NCBI RefSeq assembly: GCF_003711205.1 | Contig: NZ_CP031013.1 | Span: 1,736,001 to 1,800,000 of the forward strand | DNA: 64,000 nt | Reading direction: 5' to 3' | Source: Polaromonas sp. SP1 | GTDB lineage: Bacteria > Pseudomonadota > Gammaproteobacteria > Burkholderiales > Burkholderiaceae_C | Shown: positions 25,540 to 33,080 of the stretch, piece after piece | How positions within the stretch are numbered: the first letter of the stretch is position 1 | Layout of the letters: every line of letters begins with the position of its first letter | Notes under the pieces: model-generated | What the model saw: only the letters and a program-made list of their open reading frames with translations | The model's database searches: none | What the model was told of the DNA's origin: nothing | Program-made: the position numbers and the translations under genes

Positions 25540-26370
25540 ATGAAGCCCACCCCCAAATCCGCCCGCCCTTCAACGCCCCCGACGGAGCCGGTTTTCCTCG
25601 AAACCGAAGACTTCGACGAACTCGACGCCATCCTCGACGAGCTGCGCACCCGCTATGACGAAACACCGCAGTGGGAGTTTTGTGAAGGCTTTATGGCTGC
25701 GTTGATTTGCTCGCGCCGGCCGATAGAGGCCAACGAATATTTGCCCGTGCTGCTCGCCGTGCCCGCTGAAGGCGAGGCGCCCGACCCGGAAGGCGGCTCG
25801 TTTGCCGACGACGCGCAACGTGAGCGCTTCCTCACGCTCTGGAGCCAGCGCTGGAATGAGGTCACCACCGCGCTGGACGCCGAAGTCGACTCGCTCGAAG
25901 ACGACAACTGCTACCACCCCGAAGTGATGGACATACGCGGCGCCGTGGCCGACATGCCCGCTGAAGAGCGCGCCGCCTTCAAGGGCGAAGACTTGCCCGC
26001 CTTCGCGCAGGTGTGGGCGCTGGGCTTTATGTTTGCGGTCGAAAGCTGGCCCGACGAATGGACGGCCCCCCGCGACAAGGACGCCGCCAAATGGCTGGAC
26101 GGCGCGCTGCAAGCCGTCGTTGCCATGACCGAAGACGACACCGCCGCGCCCGAAGTCTCACCCCTGAGCGAAGACGGCGCGCCCAGCACCAGCATTGCGC
26201 GCCTCAACGCGTTTGGCGAGGCGATCTGGGCGGTGTACGACTTGCGGGAGCTGTGGAAGACGCTGGGCCCGAAGGTCGAGACGGTGCGGGTGGAGGCGAC
26301 GCCCGGGCGCAATGACCTTTGTTATTGCGGCAGCGGGAAGAAGTACAAGAAGTGTCACGGGGCGGGGTGA
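25540..26370 (+). CDS. UPF0149/YecA-family protein with C-terminal SEC-C motif
   Basis: A 276-residue acidic protein. Residues about 20-210 match the UPF0149 (YgfB/YecA) helical fold (WEFCEGFMAALICSRRPI, FAQVWALGFMFAVE). The C-terminus ends in a SEC-C zinc finger, GRNDLCYCGSGKKYKKCHG, with the CXC...CH pattern also found at the end of SecA. The function is unknown; YecA can bind SecA-type partners and ribosomes. A linker of about 50 residues separates the two parts. Confidence 0.8.
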   Translation: MKPTPKSARPSTPPTEPVFLETEDFDELDAILDELRTRYDETPQWEFCEGFMAALICSRRPIEANEYLPVLLAVPAEGEAPDPEGGSFADDAQRERFLTLWSQRWNEVTTALDAEVDSLEDDNCYHPEVMDIRGAVADMPAEERAAFKGEDLPAFAQVWALGFMFAVESWPDEWTAPRDKDAAKWLDGALQAVVAMTEDDTAAPEVSPLSEDGAPSTSIARLNAFGEAIWAVYDLRELWKTLGPKVETVRVEATPGRNDLCYCGSGKKYKKCHGAG

Positions 26371-26387
26371 GGTTGCTGTTGATTTGA

Positions 26388-26610
26388 TTGGTGTGCCCTC
26401 TGCTGAGGGTTGCTGGCCGGGAGTCGCCCGGCGGCGACTCACTTTCTTTTGCTTCGCCAAAAGAAAGTTACTTGCCGCCGGCAACCCCGGCCCCGGAATT
26501 CAAAACAACTCAGCGCTCGAAACAAGCAGGGGCTTCGACAAGCTCAGCCCGAACGGGAGGGGTGCAAGGCTTCGATACCTCAGCCCGAACGGGTACAGGG
26601 TGTGGGTACA
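26388..26610. repeat. Twin hairpins and direct repeats after the SEC-C gene
   Basis: Two adjacent perfect hairpins: GAGTCGCC/GGCGACTC (26421-26440) and ACTTTCTTTT/AAAAGAAAGT with a GCTTCGCC loop (26441-26468). Then CAGCCCGAACGGG occurs twice (26544-26556 and 26582-26594) in similar contexts containing GGCTTCGA. Such blocks are common in Comamonadaceae intergenic DNA. With element f they account for nearly all of the 318-nt gap 26371-26688. The first pair may terminate the SEC-C gene. Confidence 0.65.
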
Positions 26611-26613
26611 AAG

Positions 26614-26661
26614 TGCTATTAATTCAGGAGCTATAAATCAAGACAGGGATTGGGCTGGAGC
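26614..26661 (-). repeat. 48-bp palindromic element, copy f (intergenic)
   Basis: The plus strand reads TGCTATTAATTCAGGAGCTA, 18 nt, GGGCTGGAGC. It is open in the standard frame (ending Asp-Trp-Ala-Gly-Ala) although no gene reads it. Confidence 0.8.
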
Positions 26662-26688
26662 CCTACTTCATGAAAAATCCGCGAAAAC

Positions 26689-27162
26689 TCACAAATCCCC
26701 GTACACCGGCTCACACCGCACATCCGTCTTCACGGAAGAAGCAATAAAACAGGCCTCATGCGCGTCATGGTGCATCTTGTCCAGCTCAGCCCGCGTCGGC
26801 AGCTTCTCGCCGGAGAACGTGACTGCGGGGTGCAAGGTGACCACCGTCATCGCGACTTTTCCTTCGGCATTCTTTTCCATCACGCCGGTCGCCGCATCAA
26901 CGTAGCGGTCTACACAAAACTTGCGTTTGACGGCCATCGTCAGAAACCACAGCATGTGGCAGCTGGAGAGCGATGAGACAAAAGCCTCTTCCGGATCCAG
27001 CGCCGAGGCGTCGGACATCGGCAGCGGCACCACCGAAGGGGACGACGAGCCGGGCACTTCCAGTCCGCCGTCAAAGCGCAGCAGGTGGCGGCGGCTGTAG
27101 CGGTTGTCCAGAAAGTTGGCGTCCTTGCGTTCCCACACGGTTTCGGCAGAGTAATGCGACAT
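26689..27162 (-). CDS. OsmC/Ohr-family peroxiredoxin-like protein
   Basis: A 157-residue OsmC-fold protein with both redox cysteines in their expected settings: SLSSCHMLWFL (about residue 69) and HEACFIASS (about residue 140). Family members reduce organic hydroperoxides with thiol cofactors in the cytoplasm. The start MSHYSAETVW is supported by typical family beginnings. The hydrolase gene lies 27 nt upstream on the same strand, suggesting co-transcription. Confidence 0.87.
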   Translation of the reverse strand: MSHYSAETVWERKDANFLDNRYSRRHLLRFDGGLEVPGSSSPSVVPLPMSDASALDPEEAFVSSLSSCHMLWFLTMAVKRKFCVDRYVDAATGVMEKNAEGKVAMTVVTLHPAVTFSGEKLPTRAELDKMHHDAHEACFIASSVKTDVRCEPVYGDL

Positions 27163-27189
27163 GGCTGTGTTGGCGAAGTTGAGAAAAAT

Positions 27190-28122
27190 TCAGTGGAAGA
27201 AAGCACGCAGCGCCTGCGCCGTGGCTTCGGGCTGCTCTTCGGGGATAAAGTGCCCGGCCGGCATGGCCTTGCCGGACACCTTGCCGCTGCACTGCGCTTC
27301 CCACAGCGCCATCGGGTCAAACAGGCGGTGCACCACGCCGCGCTCGCCCCACAGCACCAGCAGGTCGCAGATGAGCTTCAAGTGTTCTGCGCGGCTTTCG
27401 CGGTCATGCTCCAGGTCGATGCCGGCGCTGGCGCGGTAGTCTTCGCAGGCGGCGTGCAGTGCTTCGGCGTTGCAAAAGCAGCGCTCGTACTCGGCCAGCG
27501 CCTGCGGCTCGATGTAGTTCAGGCCCGCGCTGCCCCAGCCGCCCAGCTTGGCGTGCAAATAGGCCCTGGCCGTCTCGGGATGGTTGGCACCCATCATGAT
27601 TTCGGGCAGCGGCGCGGGCTGCAGCATGTGAAACCAGTGGTAGTAGGCGCGCGCAAACGCCATGTAGGGCTCGGTCATGCTACGGCCCTCGTACATGTCC
27701 AGCGTCGGGGCGATGTCGATGACGCAGAGTTTTTGCACGCGCGCCGCGTAGTCGAGCGCCAGCCGGTGCGCCACACGCCCGCCGCGGTCGTGGCCGCACA
27801 AAAAGAAACGCTGGATGCCCAGCGCGTCCATCACGCCGGCCATGTCGTGCGCCATGTTGCGCTTGCTGTAGTTGCTGTGGTCGGGCAGGCCCGCGGTTTT
27901 GGAGGAGTCGCCGTAGCCCCGCAAGTCGGGCATCACCAGAAAGTAGTCGCGCGCCAGGCGCTGCGCGACGCGGTGCCACATCACATGCGATTGCGGAAAG
28001 CCATGGAGCAGCAAAAGCGCCGGCCGCAGCGGCTCGCCCAAAATGGTTTTGGACACCCGCGCGTGGATGGCGGCGCCGTTGACCTCGAAACTGCGTGATT
28101 CAAAGCCGTCAAACCAGGGCAT
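27190..28122 (-). CDS. Alpha/beta hydrolase of the haloacetate (fluoroacetate) dehalogenase family
   Basis: A 310-residue hydrolase. The nucleophile is Asp112 in GHDRGGR, followed by Arg113 and Arg116, which in characterised fluoroacetate dehalogenases bind the substrate carboxylate. A possible acid is Asp136 (VIDIAPT), the halide pocket residues His162-Trp163 (YHWF) are present, and His291 (PAGHF) completes the triad. HGFPQ and DLRGYGDSS are also family hallmarks. It is expected to hydrolyse short 2-haloacids or similar esters. The ATG at 28122 follows AGGAG with a 6-nt spacer; the TTG two codons upstream is less likely. Confidence 0.8.
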   Translation of the reverse strand: MPWFDGFESRSFEVNGAAIHARVSKTILGEPLRPALLLLHGFPQSHVMWHRVAQRLARDYFLVMPDLRGYGDSSKTAGLPDHSNYSKRNMAHDMAGVMDALGIQRFFLCGHDRGGRVAHRLALDYAARVQKLCVIDIAPTLDMYEGRSMTEPYMAFARAYYHWFHMLQPAPLPEIMMGANHPETARAYLHAKLGGWGSAGLNYIEPQALAEYERCFCNAEALHAACEDYRASAGIDLEHDRESRAEHLKLICDLLVLWGERGVVHRLFDPMALWEAQCSGKVSGKAMPAGHFIPEEQPEATAQALRAFFH

Positions 28123-28283
28123 GTGCAACTCCTGTTGGGGTTCAAGTCTTGCGTTGAGCTATCCGATAGTGCCTCGAAACACTTTGAACCTCCAACGTAC
28201 AAACATTGATGGTTCAACAGACTGGTTCAGAATGTCGAACACACGTTTCAGTCAAGCCATCAAACTAAAAACTCTCCAGATAT

Positions 28284-28592
28284 ATGAGCATCCCGAATAA
28301 TCCCGAGCTTCGTAAAACAGTCTCGCTCAACCTAGTTCTTTCTCTTGTAGGCGTTTTGCCCAAAACCGTTCGTGGCATCACGTTGAATTTTGATGAGAAA
28401 ACAATTCAGGTTGTCTTTTTCTTTGCAGTGACGCCCACAGAAAACGAAATCGAAGACTTACAAAATGTCGAGGCGGAGCTGGTGTCGCATCATGAATATC
28501 AAAGTGAGTTTGTATTGAAGGTTGCGGACCACTCAGAAGATATTTCAGGTCAAGTAAAAAACTGGGGCTGGATTTTTCTGATTCGAGACTAG
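28284..28592 (+). CDS. AT-rich orphan ORF of unknown function
   Basis: A 102-residue protein (MSIPNNPELRKTVSLNLVLSL...) whose base composition is far more AT-rich than all neighbours, as is the 140-nt stretch before it. The pattern (a short helix, then beta strands TVRGITLNF, IQVVFFFAV, an acidic helix, and a final strand) recalls small stand-alone proteins sometimes found beside polymorphic toxin genes, but I cannot assign a family. The last codons overlap the convergent NTF2-like gene by 4 nt. It probably arrived by transfer. Confidence 0.6.
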   Translation: MSIPNNPELRKTVSLNLVLSLVGVLPKTVRGITLNFDEKTIQVVFFFAVTPTENEIEDLQNVEAELVSHHEYQSEFVLKVADHSEDISGQVKNWGWIFLIRD

Positions 28593-29077
28593 TGCCGCGT
28601 CGCCATATATTTTTGCAGATTCGAGGCCGCTGTTGCGCGTACCTTGCTGCGCAGAAAGGGCGTCCAGCCCAGCAGCAGGCCGGGCGTGCCCAGCGCCTGG
28701 CGCGACCAGGACCAGAAGTTAAAGCGGTCGCGGTGGCGGGCGATCAACCCCTGTTCGTTGAATTCAAACGTGCCGTCGATGATGTTGTGCACCATGCGCC
28801 CGGTGGCGCTGAAGCGGTAGTCGGCTTCCCAGTGCGATTTGCCGGTGCGCGCGTCGGCTTCGATGCCGCTCCAGGTCAGCTTCCACACGTCGGCGCCCTT
28901 GGCCTTGGTGATGTCGCACAGCATGTGCCACATGCCGGTGACGTCCTTGTGGCCGCGCAACGAGAACGCTTCGTCGTCGAACTGCGCATCGGGCGCATAG
29001 CAGGTCGCCATGGTGTCCGAGTCGAGGCGGGCGAAGGCAGCGTAGAACTTTTCGAGGGTGGCCTGGTTGGGGTGCAT
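28589..29077 (-). CDS. NTF2-like (SnoaL-type) protein
   Basis: A 162-residue protein with the NTF2-like fold: LEKFYAAFARLDSDTMATCYAPDAQFDDEAF at the N-terminus and the typical end strand GLIARHRDRFNFWSW near residue 125. Such proteins are isomerase- or binding-type, and the ligand cannot be told. The ATG at 29077 has AGGAGA upstream, while the longer frame to 29143 lacks a site. It converges on the AT-rich ORF. Confidence 0.77.
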   Translation of the reverse strand: MHPNQATLEKFYAAFARLDSDTMATCYAPDAQFDDEAFSLRGHKDVTGMWHMLCDITKAKGADVWKLTWSGIEADARTGKSHWEADYRFSATGRMVHNIIDGTFEFNEQGLIARHRDRFNFWSWSRQALGTPGLLLGWTPFLRSKVRATAASNLQKYMATRH

Positions 29078-29146
29078 GGTGTCTCCTGGTCGGGTTGGGT
29101 TCGCGAACTCTATAGCCCTTCTGCCTGTCCCGGCGTCGCTCACGCG

Positions 29147-29671
29147 TCAGCCGGCTTCTCGCTGCGCTTGCAGCAATTGCAGCAGCCGCTGCACCGCATG
29201 CTGCACCGTGGCGCTGCGCACCGCGGCGCGGTCGCCGTCAAAGCGCTTCATCTCGCTGGTGAGCTGGCCACCCACGCTGAAACCAAACCATACCGTACCC
29301 ACAGGTTTGGCCGCGCTACCGCCCGTCGGCCCGGCCACGCCGGTGACGGCGACTGAAACTTGCGCACGCGAGCGGGCCACGGCGCCTGTTGCCATCGCGC
29401 GGGCGACCTCTTCGCTGACGGCGCCGTGCTGCTTGATCAATGCGGCGTCGACGCCGAGCAGTTCGGTTTTGGCCTCGTTCGAGTAAGTGACAAAACCGCG
29501 CTCAAACCAGGCGCTGGAGCCCGCCAGGTCGGTGCAGGCGGCGGAGATCATGCCGCCGGTGCAGCTTTCGGCGGTCGCCAGCAGCCAGCGCTTTTTTTGA
29601 AGTAAATCGGCCGCCAGCCCAATCAGTGTATGGACAGATAGCTCCTCTTTTGATAGCAAACTGCTGCTCAC
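29147..29671 (-). CDS. cinA: CinA C-terminal domain protein (nicotinamide-nucleotide amidohydrolase, PncC)
   Basis: A 174-residue amidohydrolase that recycles NMN to nicotinate mononucleotide. Family motifs are ATAESCTGGMISAACTDLAGSSAWFERGFVTYSNEAK and GVAGPTGGSAAKPVGTVWF. The start is GTG at 29671, overlapping the pgpA stop as GTGA and preceded by GGAGG with an 8-nt spacer. Residues about 5-20 come from a 48-bp palindromic element, read in a different frame from the rpoN, thiL and LysE copies, so the N-terminal tip is element-derived. Confidence 0.87.
   Translation of the reverse strand: MSSSLLSKEELSVHTLIGLAADLLQKKRWLLATAESCTGGMISAACTDLAGSSAWFERGFVTYSNEAKTELLGVDAALIKQHGAVSEEVARAMATGAVARSRAQVSVAVTGVAGPTGGSAAKPVGTVWFGFSVGGQLTSEMKRFDGDRAAVRSATVQHAVQRLLQLLQAQREAG
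29611..29658 (+). repeat. 48-bp palindromic element, copy g (5' end of cinA)
   Basis: CCGCCAGCCC, 18 nt, TAGCTCCTCTTTTGATAGCA. It lies within the first codons of cinA on the opposite strand. Both the cinA frame and the standard element frame are open here. Confidence 0.78.
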
Positions 29672-30198
29672 CAGAAGAACCTCCACAGCGCAATCACCAG
29701 CAGCGTGCAGAAGGCCGCCACGAAGTCGTCAAACAAAATGCCGAAGCCGCCGCGCCAGTTAAAGCCTTTGAAGGCCTGGTCGGCCCAGGCCACCGGGCCG
29801 GGTTTGACGGCGTCAAAAAAGCGGAACAGCACAAAGGCGGCCAGTTGCGACCAGAAATCGGCGGGCATCACCAGCCACAGCACCAGCCAGAAGGCGACGA
29901 CTTCATCCCAGACGATGTTGCCCGGGTCCAGCACGTTCATGGCTTTGGCAGTCACGGTGCAGGCCCACCAGCCGACGAGGGTAGCGGCGGCGATCAGCCA
30001 GCCGATTTCTGAAGGCGTCAGCCATTGCTGCAGCACCAGAAAGGCCAGCCAGGCCCAGAGCGTGCCGGCCGTGCCGGGCGCGACCGGGCTGAGCCCCGAG
30101 CCGAAACCCAGGGCAATGAAATGCGCAGGGTGGGCCAGCAGGAATTTGGCGGTGGGCCTGGGTGGCTTTAACGCCGGCGGCAGCGGTATGTCGGTCAT
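29668..30198 (-). CDS. pgpA: Phosphatidylglycerophosphatase A
   Basis: Membrane phosphatase of 176 residues that makes phosphatidylglycerol from PGP. PgpA motifs are GFGSGLSPVAPGTAGTLWAW (about residues 32-50), DPGNIVWDEVVAFW (about 96-108) and FRFFDAVKPGPVAWADQ with the late membrane segment. It is coupled to cinA by a GTGA overlap. thiL, the usual partner upstream of pgpA in this group, is 2.9 kb away with other genes between. Confidence 0.93.
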   Translation of the reverse strand: MTDIPLPPALKPPRPTAKFLLAHPAHFIALGFGSGLSPVAPGTAGTLWAWLAFLVLQQWLTPSEIGWLIAAATLVGWWACTVTAKAMNVLDPGNIVWDEVVAFWLVLWLVMPADFWSQLAAFVLFRFFDAVKPGPVAWADQAFKGFNWRGGFGILFDDFVAAFCTLLVIALWRFFW

Positions 30199-30329
30199 GG
30201 TGAATGGCCGATTTTGTCACAGCCGATTCACACAGAAGCGGCACAGTCCAGCGTTTGACGCATTCGCCACCGCACCCATCAACCAACCAATCCACAAACC
30301 ATCAATAACACATGACGAGGGAACCGGGA

Positions 30330-31730
30330 ATGAACAAGAAAGTTTTGAAACAGATGAATGTGCTCACGCTGGCAGCCGCCTGCGCGCTGTGCATCGCCTC
30401 AGGCGCCAGCCGCGCACAAGCCCCGGCGCCGGCGGTGGAGGCGATTTTGGCCGGCCACGCCGCCCTGCCCGCGACCAGCGCCGTGCCCGCGCCGCGCGAT
30501 GCCGGCCCCTTCTTTGCCACGGCCGGCAAGTTTGCCAACGGCAAACGCCAGCGCAATGAGCAACTCGGCAGCGAAAGCGCCAACACCTTTGTGGGTGACC
30601 CCAAATACCCGCGCGCCTCCGGCGGCACGCTGCCGATGAAGGGGCAGTCGGTGCAGGGCTTTTCGGGCATCGTCTCGCTGGGCAAGGGCGAATTCCTGGC
30701 GCTGACCGACAACGGCTTCGGCAACAAGGTCAACTCGCAAGACGCGCTGCTGATGGTGCACAAAGTGTCGGCCGACTGGGCCAAGGGCCAGGTCGTGCGC
30801 AAGAGCACCACCTTCCTGAGCGACCCCCACAAGCGCGTGCCCTTTCACATCCAGAACGAAAACACGCAGCGCCGCTACCTCACCGGCATCGACTTCGATC
30901 CCGAGTCGCTGCAGGTGATGGGCAACGAATGGTGGATAGGCGACGAGTTCGGGCCTTACGTGCTGCGCACCGACTTCCAGGGCCGTGTGCTGGGCGTGAT
31001 CGAGACGGTGATCAACGGCAAGCTGCATGCCTCGCCCGACCACTATATGCAAGGCCGCCTGCCTAATTTGCCGGGCGAAGCGCTGTTTGAAGTGCGCCGC
31101 TCCAACGGCTTTGAGTCCATGGCCAAGTCGCCCGACGGCAGCAAGCTCTACCCGATGTTTGAAGGCCCGCTGTATGACGCCGCCGCAAAGAACGTTGAAA
31201 AAGCCGGCGACAAAACCTATGTGCGCATCAACGAACTGGACGCCGCAACGCGCAGCTACACCGGCAAGCAGTGGAAGTATTTACTTGAAGAAGTGGGCAA
31301 TGTGGCGGCCGACTTTCAGCTGCTGGACGCGTCCACCGGCCTGGTGATCGAGCGCGACGACAGCACCGAAGGCATCGCGCCCGCCTGCCCCAACGAAGCG
31401 CGCACCGACTGCTTTACCCGCACTGCGCGTTTCAAGCGCGTCTACAAGATCGACCTGGCCGCTGCGGATGCAGACGGCTTTGTGCGCAAGGTGGCCTATA
31501 TCGACCTGACCCGCATCGCCAACCCCAAGCGCCTGGCGAAGCTGGGCCCCAACGAGGCGGTGTTTGCGCTGCCACACCTGGGCCCTGAAGGCCTGGCGAT
31601 TGTCGACAGCACGCACATCGTGCTCGTCAACGACAACAACTTCCCGTATTCATCGGGCCGCGAGATCGGCAAGCCCGACAGCAATGAGCTGACGCTGCTG
31701 GACATCCGGGCCCTGACCGAAGCCAAATAA
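30330..31730 (+). CDS. Secreted esterase-like phytase family protein
   Basis: A 466-residue exported protein with a signal peptide (LTLAAACALCIASGASRA) and the 'esterase-like activity of phytase' beta-propeller pattern: QGFSGIVSLGKGEFLALTDNGFGNK, GIDFDPESLQV, WWIGDEFGPYVLR and a C-terminal HLGPEGLAIVDSTHIVLVNDNNFPY. It is probably periplasmic. The ATG at 30330 is favoured over 30312 since it leaves a compact signal. It is divergent from pgpA; downstream lies an inverted-repeat element. Confidence 0.8.
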   Translation: MNKKVLKQMNVLTLAAACALCIASGASRAQAPAPAVEAILAGHAALPATSAVPAPRDAGPFFATAGKFANGKRQRNEQLGSESANTFVGDPKYPRASGGTLPMKGQSVQGFSGIVSLGKGEFLALTDNGFGNKVNSQDALLMVHKVSADWAKGQVVRKSTTFLSDPHKRVPFHIQNENTQRRYLTGIDFDPESLQVMGNEWWIGDEFGPYVLRTDFQGRVLGVIETVINGKLHASPDHYMQGRLPNLPGEALFEVRRSNGFESMAKSPDGSKLYPMFEGPLYDAAAKNVEKAGDKTYVRINELDAATRSYTGKQWKYLLEEVGNVAADFQLLDASTGLVIERDDSTEGIAPACPNEARTDCFTRTARFKRVYKIDLAAADADGFVRKVAYIDLTRIANPKRLAKLGPNEAVFALPHLGPEGLAIVDSTHIVLVNDNNFPYSSGREIGKPDSNELTLLDIRALTEAK

Positions 31731-31732
31731 CG

Positions 31733-31843
31733 AGAGCCACTCAAAAACCCTCCTGGCGTTGTTGCGCCGCCTTGCCGTGCTGTAGCACTGTCTGCAGCGG
31801 CGCGCCTAGCCAGGACCGCTACGCTGGGTTTTTGAGCGGCTCT
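31733..31843. repeat. 111-bp inverted-repeat element
   Basis: AGAGCCACTCAAAAACCC (31733-31750) is almost the exact inverse of GGGTTTTTGAGCGGCTCT (31826-31843). A GC-rich middle contains smaller dyads around GCGTT/GCGCC and GCTGTAGCACTGTCTGCAGC. Placed between convergent genes, it could end transcription from both. It is unlike the other two repeat families here. Confidence 0.7.
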
Positions 31844-31848
31844 GGAGC

Positions 31849-32775
31849 TCAACCGCCGGGCGGCCCGCTCACCAAATCTCTCCCATGGCTGAACCATTCG
31901 GCCCAGTAGTCGATGCAGGCGCGGATCTTCGGCAGCCGGTGCCGCCCGCCCAGCGTCACGGCGTGGATGGGCACGGGCTGCTCATCGACAAAGGCGGCCA
32001 GCACCGGCACCAGCAGGCCGCGCCGCACCAGCGGCTCGGCCGCCAGCATGGCAAAGCGCGCAATACCCAGGCCTTGCAGGGCCAGCTGGCTGGTCGTGCC
32101 GGTGGAGTCGGCGCGCCAGCAGCCTTCCGCCGTGATCACCACGGGCTGGCCGTCGATGATGAAAGGCCAGCGGTTGAGCGCGGTCGCGCCGCTGTTGCTG
32201 ATCAGGCGGTGCCGGCCGAGGTCGTCGGGGTGTTCGGGCGTGCCGTGGGCCGCAAGATAGCCCGGCGTGGCGTAAAGCCTGCGCCCATGCGTGCCGATCT
32301 GGCGCATCACCGTGTTCTCGTTGGTGTGCGTGCCGCTGCGGATGGCGATGTCGACACCGTCGCGCACCATGTCCACCAGCCGGTCGTCCACCTTCAGCTC
32401 GATGCAGACACGCGGGTGGCGCAGCTTCAGGCCCTCCAGGCTGGGCACCAGCAGGTATTCGGCCATCACGGTGCTGGCGGCCACGCGCACCCAGCCGCTG
32501 GCTTCACCGCTCTGGCTGGCGAACTCGCCTTCGAGGTCATCCAGCGTTCGCGTCATGCGCCGGCAGTAGCCCAGAAAAGTCTCGCCTTCCGGCGTGAGCG
32601 TCAGCGCGTGCGTGCTGCGCTGCACCAGCCGTGCGTTGCAGGTTTTCTCGATGCGGGCGATGGCGCGTGAGACCTGGCTGACGGGCACGCCGCGCGCGCG
32701 GGCCACGGCCGAGAAACTGCCCAGCTCGGCAACGCGTGCGAACAGCTGCATGTCGTCAAAGTTCAGGTTGCGCAT
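31849..32775 (-). CDS. LysR-family transcriptional regulator
   Basis: A 308-residue regulator: N-terminal HTH (FSAVARARGVPVSQVSRAIARIE, about residues 22-44) and a substrate domain in the CrgA-like group (AEYLLVPSLEGLKLRHP; DGVDIAIRSG). The start MRNLNFDDMQLFARVAELGSF at 32775 fits the family better than an upstream in-frame ATG at 32793. It may control the phytase-like gene or the small ORF divergent to it; nothing proves this. Confidence 0.83.
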   Translation of the reverse strand: MRNLNFDDMQLFARVAELGSFSAVARARGVPVSQVSRAIARIEKTCNARLVQRSTHALTLTPEGETFLGYCRRMTRTLDDLEGEFASQSGEASGWVRVAASTVMAEYLLVPSLEGLKLRHPRVCIELKVDDRLVDMVRDGVDIAIRSGTHTNENTVMRQIGTHGRRLYATPGYLAAHGTPEHPDDLGRHRLISNSGATALNRWPFIIDGQPVVITAEGCWRADSTGTTSQLALQGLGIARFAMLAAEPLVRRGLLVPVLAAFVDEQPVPIHAVTLGGRHRLPKIRACIDYWAEWFSHGRDLVSGPPGG

Positions 32776-32906
32776 GCCGGCGATATTACCCATCGCCGCA
32801 GATTTTTGTTTTGCGCCTGCTGCAAGACGAATTTGCGGCGCGGATGGTTTCCGGACGGCGAGGTTTTGCGCACAGTCGTCCTGTCGCCACCTGAAAGGAA
32901 CCGTTC

Positions 32907-33080
32907 ATGAATTACCTCTACACCGCAGCAGAAGAAAACCGCCTGGCCGATGCAGCCATCGCCGAGGCCCGACGTTTACGCGCTTTGGCCGCCGCTGAAT
33001 TCTGGTCTGCCGTGGGACGCTGGGCGGGCCGCCTCACGCGCGGCCTGGTACACCACGCGCCGCGCCCTCAGGCGAAGTGA
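32907..33080 (+). CDS. Small DUF1127-like protein
   Basis: A 57-codon ORF starting MNYLYTAAEENRLADAAIAE, Arg- and Ala-rich with AEFWSAVGRWAGRLTRGL near the C-terminus, like the small basic YjiS/DUF1127-type proteins often found next to LysR genes. It has a good AAAGGAA site before the ATG and is divergent from the LysR gene. It overlaps the 3' end of thiL by 13 nt on the other strand. Family membership is by general appearance only. Confidence 0.55.
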   Translation: MNYLYTAAEENRLADAAIAEARRLRALAAAEFWSAVGRWAGRLTRGLVHHAPRPQAK

